Of a stretch of DNA of 64,000 nucleotides, positions 59,179 to 64,000 are shown piece after piece. A program made the translations under genes and the position numbers. The notes beneath the pieces were generated by a model. That model saw only the letters and a list, made by a program, of their open reading frames with translations. It did not search any database and was not told where the DNA came from. The DNA comes from Sphingopyxis sp. 113P3 (GTDB taxonomy: Bacteria > Pseudomonadota > Alphaproteobacteria > Sphingomonadales > Sphingomonadaceae). Position 1 is the stretch's first letter. The number at the start of each line of letters is the position of its first letter. The DNA is taken from the NCBI RefSeq assembly GCF_001278035.1, contig NZ_CP009452.1, positions 3,629,501 to 3,693,500 on the forward strand, in the 5' to 3' direction.

Positions 59179-60951
59179 TTAGAACTGCCGGATCACCGCG
59201 AGAAACGCATCGCCCCACGACTCCAGCTTGCGCGCGCCGACGCCCGGAATCCGCGCAAGTTCAGCGCGCGTCGACGGACGCGCGCTCGCCATCGCGCGCA
59301 GCGCCGCATCGTGGAAGACCACATAGGGGGGCACCCCGGCCTCCGCCGCCAGCTCGCGCCGCGCCGTGCGCAGCGCCTCGAAGAGCGGATCGCCGATGGG
59401 ATTCGCCGCCTGCTCGCCGCGCGCCGCGCGTTTCCCCCGCCTTGCGGGCGGCTCCGCGATCATGACCGGCACCTCGCCCTTCATCACCGCACGTCCCGCC
59501 GGGCCGAACATGAGCCCGCCATGTTCGGTGGTCGCCAGCGCCTCGCGCGCCATCAGCGTGCGCACCAGCGGCTTGATCAACCGCGCCTCCTCACCCTCAA
59601 CGAGGCCAAAGACCGACAATTTGTCGTGGCCGCGGCTCACGATCCGATCGTCGCCGCGACCCGTCAGCACCGCCTCGATGTGCGCCGCGCCATAGGACTG
59701 TCCGGTGCGATAGATCGCCGAAAGCAGCTTCTGCGCGAGCACGGTCGCGTCGACCTGTTTCGGGGGGTCAAGGCAATTGTCGCAATTGCCGCAATATTCG
59801 GGCGGGGCCTCGCCGAAATGGCGCAGCAGCAGCGCGCGGCGGCATTCGGCGGTTTCGACAAGCGCCGCGAGTGCATTGAGGCGCGCGCGCTCGCCAGCGA
59901 GGCGCGCCTCGGGAAGCTCGCCCAGCCGCATGCGCGCGCGCGCAAAATCCTCGGCCCCCCACAGCATCAGAGCCTCGGCAGGATCGCCGTCGCGTCCGGC
60001 CCGCCCGGTTTCCTGATAGTAGCTTTCGATCGACTTTGGCAGCCCGGCATGCGCGACAAAGCGCACGTCGGGCTTGTCGATCCCCATGCCGAAGGCCACC
60101 GTCGCCGTGACGATCCCATCCTCCGAGGCGACGAAATCATGCTGGACCTGTGCGCGCCGCTCGGCATCGAGCCCCGCGTGATAGGCGGCAACGGAACGTC
60201 CCGTCGCAGCGGCGAGCTTCGCAGCCATCCGCTCGGTGCCGTCCCGCGTCGGGCAATAGACGATTCCCGGCCCCGGGTTGGCGGCGATGAACTCGGCCAG
60301 CTGCCTGGCGGCGCCTATGCGCGGACCGACCCGGTAACGGATGTTCGGCCGGTCGAAACCTGCAAGCACCAGGCCGTCGGCCGGGATGCCGAGCTGGACC
60401 AGAATATCCTCGCGCGTGTGCTTGTCGGCGGTAGCCGTCAGCGCAAGCCGCGGAACGCCCGGAAAGGTATCGAGCAGGGGCCGCAGAAGGCGGTAATCGG
60501 GCCGGAAATCATGTCCCCATTCCGACACGCAATGCGCCTCGTCGATCGCGAACAATGCGGGCGCTCGCGCTTCCATCAGCGCGCGGAAGCCTTCACCCGT
60601 TGCACGCTCCGGCGCGATATACAAAAGGTCGAGCTGACCATCGCGGTACGCCTGGCGCGTATCGGCGAAATCGGCATCGACGCTCGTCAGGGAGGCTGCC
60701 CGAATTCCTGCCGCGCGCGCACCGCGAAGCTGGTCGTGCATCAGCGCGATGAGCGGCGAGACCACCACCACGCAGCCGGCAAGCGCAACGGCAGGAAGCT
60801 GGTAGGTCAGTGACTTGCCCGCCCCCGTCGGCATCACGGCCAGCGTATGCTCGCCCGCCATGACCCGCGCGACAACCTCGGCCTGTCTGCCGCGGAAATC
60901 GTCGAAACCGAAGGTGGATTTGAGGAGGGGAAGGAGGATGTCGGCGCTCAT
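59179..60951 (-). CDS. recQ: ATP-dependent DNA helicase RecQ
   Basis: This encodes 590 residues from the ATG at 60951. Helicase motifs: FRGRQAEVVARVMAG (motif 0), VMPTGAGKSLTYQLP (Walker A, about 39-53), FAIDEAHCVSEWGHDFRPDY (about 131-150), LTATA, YYQETGRAGRDG (motif VI, about 317-328). A zinc-binding region has C-R and C-x2-C-x2-C (YCGNCDNCLDPP). The C-terminal HRDC domain is present (DPLFEALRTARRELAAEAGVPPYVVFHDA). It unwinds DNA 3' to 5' and acts in recombination and fork repair. Length is normal. Confidence 0.96.
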   Translation of the reverse strand: MSADILLPLLKSTFGFDDFRGRQAEVVARVMAGEHTLAVMPTGAGKSLTYQLPAVALAGCVVVVSPLIALMHDQLRGARAAGIRAASLTSVDADFADTRQAYRDGQLDLLYIAPERATGEGFRALMEARAPALFAIDEAHCVSEWGHDFRPDYRLLRPLLDTFPGVPRLALTATADKHTREDILVQLGIPADGLVLAGFDRPNIRYRVGPRIGAARQLAEFIAANPGPGIVYCPTRDGTERMAAKLAAATGRSVAAYHAGLDAERRAQVQHDFVASEDGIVTATVAFGMGIDKPDVRFVAHAGLPKSIESYYQETGRAGRDGDPAEALMLWGAEDFARARMRLGELPEARLAGERARLNALAALVETAECRRALLLRHFGEAPPEYCGNCDNCLDPPKQVDATVLAQKLLSAIYRTGQSYGAAHIEAVLTGRGDDRIVSRGHDKLSVFGLVEGEEARLIKPLVRTLMAREALATTEHGGLMFGPAGRAVMKGEVPVMIAEPPARRGKRAARGEQAANPIGDPLFEALRTARRELAAEAGVPPYVVFHDAALRAMASARPSTRAELARIPGVGARKLESWGDAFLAVIRQF

Positions 60952-61084
60952 GGCGGGTGGGCGATAGGGCGGATGGCGATGCGGGGAAAGCCCTCTCCTG
61001 TCTACTTTGCGCGCACGTGAGCCGGAACCGCACCAGTGGGAGGGCATAACTCATCGCAGCGCGGCTTTCGCCCGAACGGCGCGC

Positions 61085-62728
61085 TCAGACCCGCGCCAGC
61101 AGCGCCCGCTCCGCCATCCGGGCAGCCGTTTCGCGTTCGGCCATCACGACATGGTCGGCGCCGTGACGGGCAATGTCGGTCACCTCCTCGTCCGAGTGCG
61201 CGCGCGCGACGATTACCAGCCTGGGATTGATCGCCCGCGCCCGCCGCACGATCGCCCCCGCCTCGACCCCTTCGGGAATCGCAATGAGAAGGGTCGAGGC
61301 GCTGTCGAGCCCCGCCTGGCGCAGCACGCTTTCGCTCGCGGCATTGCCGATGATCACTTTCGCCCCCGCCTCGCCCGCGGCTGCGGCACGATCCTTCTGG
61401 TCTTCGATCACCGTCAGGGCCTCACCCTTGCCGCACAGCAGATCGCCGATATGGCTGCCGACGCGGCCATAGCCTACCAGCACGGTACGCGCAGGAGCGG
61501 GCGCAGGGCGGGGCGCGGGCGCGGGCGCCGCCTCGCCTTCGGGCGCCTCGTCGGTGCGTATTCGCCGCACCGCAATCGTGAAGAAAAGCGGGTTCAAGAG
61601 GATCGAGAGGATCGACCCGGCGAGGATCAGGTCGCGTGCTTCTTCGGGCATCACCTTCAATCCGACGCCGAGCCCGGCGAGGATGAAGGAGAATTCACCA
61701 ATCTGCGCGAGGCTTGCCGCGATCGTCATCGCAGTCTGCGAGCCGTGGCCAAAGGCGCGCACGATCGCATAGGCAGCGAGCGCCTTGCCGACGACGATGA
61801 TTGCTACGGTTGCGACCAACGGGCCGGGATGTTCGGTAAGGACTTTGGGATCGAACAGCATGCCGACCGACACGAAAAAGAGCACCGCGAACGCGTCGCG
61901 CAGCGGCAGCGTTTCTTCAGCCGCACGGCGGCTCAATTGCGTCTCGCCGAGGATCATGCCGGCGAAGAAGGCACCGAGCGCGAAGCTTACATCGAACACC
62001 AGCGCCGCGCCGAAAGCGACGCCCAGCGCGATGGCGAGGACCGCGAGCCGAAAGAGTTCGCGCGACCCGCTATGCGCAACCCAATGCAGCACCGCGGGCA
62101 GGATCCGCCGCGCGACAATCAGCATGAAGGCAACAAAACCGATTACCTTGAGCGCGACGATTCCCGCCGACTGGAGGAGTCCTGCTCCATTCGCTTCATC
62201 GCCGCGCCCGCCGAACATCGCTGGCAGGAGGACGAGCGCGAGCACCATCGCCAGATCTTCGACGATCAGCCAGCCGACAGCGATGCGCCCCTTTTCCGTT
62301 TCCACCATGTCGCGCGCCTGCAGCGCCCGCAGCAGTACCACCGTGCTCGCGACCGATAGCGCAAGGCCGAATATGGCACTCCCCGCCAAGGACCAGCCGA
62401 GCGACAGGCCGAGCGCGATGCCGAGCCCGCTCGCCACCGCGATCTGTGCGATCGCGCCCGGCACCGCAATATTCCGCACCGCGAGCAGGTCCTTGAGCGA
62501 GAAATGCAGCCCCACCCCGAACATCAGCAAGATCACGCCAATCTCGGCGAGCTGGAGCGCGAGCCCGGTGTCGGCGACGATCCCCGGCGTGAAGGGTCCC
62601 ACGAGAACACCGGCCAGCAGATAGCCCGCAATGGGCGAAATCTTCAGCCGGTGCGCAAGCGCACCCATCAGAAAGGCTACGCCGAGCCCGGCGACCACGG
62701 TTCCGATCAGGCTGGTGTCATGCGGCAT
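61085..62728 (-). CDS. CPA2-family cation:proton antiporter with TrkA-N domain (YbaL-like)
   Basis: This encodes 547 residues. About twelve transmembrane helices fill residues 5-395, starting LIGTVVAGLGVAFLMGALAHRLKISPIAGYLLAGVLVGP. The conserved core EIGVILLMFGVGLHFSLKDLL and AVLFFVSVGMLFDP are typical. After a Pro/Ala-rich linker (about 400-420) comes a RCK/TrkA-N domain: RTVLVGYGRVGSHIGDLL (about 423-440), with AHSDEEVTDIARHGADHVV near the end. Such proteins export potassium or sodium under NAD(H) or nucleotide control. It is divergent from the phytase gene. Confidence 0.92.
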   Translation of the reverse strand: MPHDTSLIGTVVAGLGVAFLMGALAHRLKISPIAGYLLAGVLVGPFTPGIVADTGLALQLAEIGVILLMFGVGLHFSLKDLLAVRNIAVPGAIAQIAVASGLGIALGLSLGWSLAGSAIFGLALSVASTVVLLRALQARDMVETEKGRIAVGWLIVEDLAMVLALVLLPAMFGGRGDEANGAGLLQSAGIVALKVIGFVAFMLIVARRILPAVLHWVAHSGSRELFRLAVLAIALGVAFGAALVFDVSFALGAFFAGMILGETQLSRRAAEETLPLRDAFAVLFFVSVGMLFDPKVLTEHPGPLVATVAIIVVGKALAAYAIVRAFGHGSQTAMTIAASLAQIGEFSFILAGLGVGLKVMPEEARDLILAGSILSILLNPLFFTIAVRRIRTDEAPEGEAAPAPAPRPAPAPARTVLVGYGRVGSHIGDLLCGKGEALTVIEDQKDRAAAAGEAGAKVIIGNAASESVLRQAGLDSASTLLIAIPEGVEAGAIVRRARAINPRLVIVARAHSDEEVTDIARHGADHVVMAERETAARMAERALLARV

Positions 62729-62850
62729 AAGCCTGCGTAAAAGGCAGGGGCGCGCATGGTCAAGTAACTCAATTGTTTTTGTTGCGATTACCGGGTCAGG
62801 AACCGGTCGGGGCAGCGCTCGTTATCCTTCCAAGATCGGAAGGTCGCCCC

Positions 62851-63891
62851 ATGCCCTACCCCTCGCTTCTCGCTGCACTGCTGATCGTCGCCGAGCCGCT
62901 GCCGCTTCCCGAAATTCCGGCGCGCATCGAAACTGCGCCTGCGACGACGAGTGGGGACGACCGCGCCGACGACCCGGCGATCTGGCGCAACCCTGAAGAC
63001 CCGGCGAGAAGCCTGATTCTTTCGACGGACAAGAAGGCAGGGATCGCGATCCATGACCTTGCCGGACGCCTGTTGAGCTTTCAGCCGCTCGGCGATCTCA
63101 ACAATGTCGACCTGCGCCCCGACGTGACGATCGCCGGTCAAAGAGCGACGCTCGTCGCCGCGTCGGACCGCAGCGACCGGGATCGTCCACGCCTCCGCCT
63201 CTTCCGCCTGGACCCGAATGCCCCGCGCCTCATCGAAATCGGCAGCATCGATCCGCCCGAGGGAGAGGCCTACGGTCTCTGTCTCCACCGCCGCGCTGGC
63301 GGCATTGATGCCTTCATGGTCTATGAAGAGGGAGTCGTCGAGCAGATTGCGCTCGACCTCTCGGGCCCCGCACCAGCGGGCCGCATCCTGCGCCAACACG
63401 ACCTCGGCAGCCGCGCCGAAGGGTGCGCTGCCGATGATCGCACTGGCAAGCTCTATGTCGCCGAGGACAAGGTGGCGATCTGGCGTATCGACACCGATCC
63501 CGCGCACGCGATGGCACCGCAACGTTTTGCCGCTGTCGACGGGGTCAAACTTCACGACGATGTCGAGGGCCTCGCGGTCCTGCCGCGCGGCAAGGAGGGC
63601 GGCCTCCTTTTCGCCGCAAGCCAGGACGACGACAGTTTTGCCGTCTTCCGACTGCCGGATGGTGCCTATGCGGGCGGTTTCCGTATTCGGGGCGGCACAA
63701 TCGACGGGACCGAGGACACCGACGGCATCGCGCTTGACCCGGGCAATTTCGGCTCGGACTGGCCCGGCGGCATATTCGCCGCACAGGACGGAAAGAACCG
63801 CGACGCAGCGGGCGAGCGCGCGCCCCAGAATTTCAAGCTGGTGCCGCTCGGCGACATATTGCGCGCGCTTGGCGAGGATTTGAGCCGGTGA
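62851..63891 (+). CDS. Secreted 3-phytase (beta-propeller)
   Basis: This encodes 346 residues from the ATG at 62851, with a short signal peptide (PSLLAALLIVAEPL). The beta-propeller phytase pattern is clear: DDRADDPAIWRNPEDPARSLILSTDKKAGIAIHDLAG (about 38-74), GEAYGLCLHR, EGCAADDRTGKLYVAEDKVAIWRI (about 192-215), DDVEGLAVL and DTDGIALDPGNFG. Acidic residues bind the calcium ions needed for catalysis. It should release phosphate from phytate outside the inner membrane. A second propeller of related type is at 27463. Confidence 0.9.
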   Translation: MPYPSLLAALLIVAEPLPLPEIPARIETAPATTSGDDRADDPAIWRNPEDPARSLILSTDKKAGIAIHDLAGRLLSFQPLGDLNNVDLRPDVTIAGQRATLVAASDRSDRDRPRLRLFRLDPNAPRLIEIGSIDPPEGEAYGLCLHRRAGGIDAFMVYEEGVVEQIALDLSGPAPAGRILRQHDLGSRAEGCAADDRTGKLYVAEDKVAIWRIDTDPAHAMAPQRFAAVDGVKLHDDVEGLAVLPRGKEGGLLFAASQDDDSFAVFRLPDGAYAGGFRIRGGTIDGTEDTDGIALDPGNFGSDWPGGIFAAQDGKNRDAAGERAPQNFKLVPLGDILRALGEDLSR

Positions 63892-63906
63892 GCCCGGCCG
63901 CCCGGC

Positions 63907-64000
63907 CTAGCCACCGAGCGTCGCCTTCAGGAACCAGATCCGCTGCTGCGTCTCGTCGGCCCAAGTGTCGACGAGGCCGCTCGTTGCGATATCGCCTTCG
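63907..64000 (-). CDS. dps: C-terminal end of a Dps-like ferritin protein (partial)
   Basis: The last 30 codons of a leftward gene are visible; they read EGDIATSGLVDTWADETQQRIWFLKATLGG before a TAG stop. The pattern, a short turn with D-x-A-T followed by a helix ending W-F-L-K-A, matches the last helix of Dps proteins, which bind DNA and store iron during stress. The rest lies beyond the window, so ferroxidase residues cannot be checked. Confidence 0.6.
   Translation of the reverse strand, partial: EGDIATSGLVDTWADETQQRIWFLKATLGG

Noticed and set aside
59044..62359. Plus-strand long frames opposite recQ and the CPA2 antiporter
   Set aside because: Both are shadows of well-supported genes and have Arg/His-rich, domain-free translations.

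Overview
The window is high-GC DNA of an alphaproteobacterium, most probably a member of the Sphingomonadaceae close to Sphingopyxis. This is inferred from gene content (ppx-rlmE pair, CHCC zinc-finger protein, nth-dapB pair, tldD with a secreted protein of unknown function, 3-phytase, DoxX and DUF2007 proteins) and from an EcfG-type promoter. It was not tested by any search.

Layout. 1-8780 is the right end of a prophage: a large virion-associated protein cut by the window edge, a small lipoprotein, a tail fibre, then a tightly overlapping lysis cassette (coiled-coil membrane protein, GH108 endolysin, holin-like protein, nucleotidyltransferase-like protein, Rz with nested Rz1) and a small HTH regulator. 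It ends in a 43-bp copy of the 3' part of tRNA-Glu, followed at once by an intact tRNA-Glu(CTC) (8796-8871); I read this as attR in a tandem tRNA-Glu locus. 8906-12121 is transposon-rich: an ISL3-family element, then an IS5-family element inside a small winged-helix regulator gene. 12352-20950 is a surface-protein locus: a 2057-residue autotransporter, a rickettsial-type (OmpB-modifying-like) methyltransferase downstream, the IS-broken regulator beyond it, and an intact paralogue of that regulator divergent from the autotransporter.

21287-34664 is mostly chromosomal housekeeping: an M20 peptidase, a bdcR/bdcA divergent pair, nth-dapB, cobB, tadA, rpmB, a phytase-like esterase, a glycine-zipper protein, ppx-rlmE, an S41 lipoprotein protease, ompW behind an FNR-like box, and a decayed HWE-type histidine kinase. 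34902-37495 holds an IS630-family and an IS1182-family element separated by only a short palindromic target repeat, next to tRNA-Gln(CTG).

37856-64000 is a dense chromosomal core: ferredoxin-NADP reductase, DoxX, M19 dipeptidase, acyl-CoA dehydrogenase, M20D amidohydrolase, nadB, an ABC ATPase without a permease, tldD, several small conserved proteins, glnK-amt behind a sigma-54 promoter, a terminator-rich interval with a candidate stress-regulated small RNA, a VOC protein divergent from a double winged-helix regulator, a GMC oxidoreductase, a three-gene operon ending in a sterol desaturase-like protein, recQ, a CPA2 antiporter, a 3-phytase and the end of a Dps-like gene.

The most interesting unit is the autotransporter / methyltransferase / paired-regulator locus. 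The second is the EcfG-promoter-plus-terminator small RNA candidate downstream of amt.
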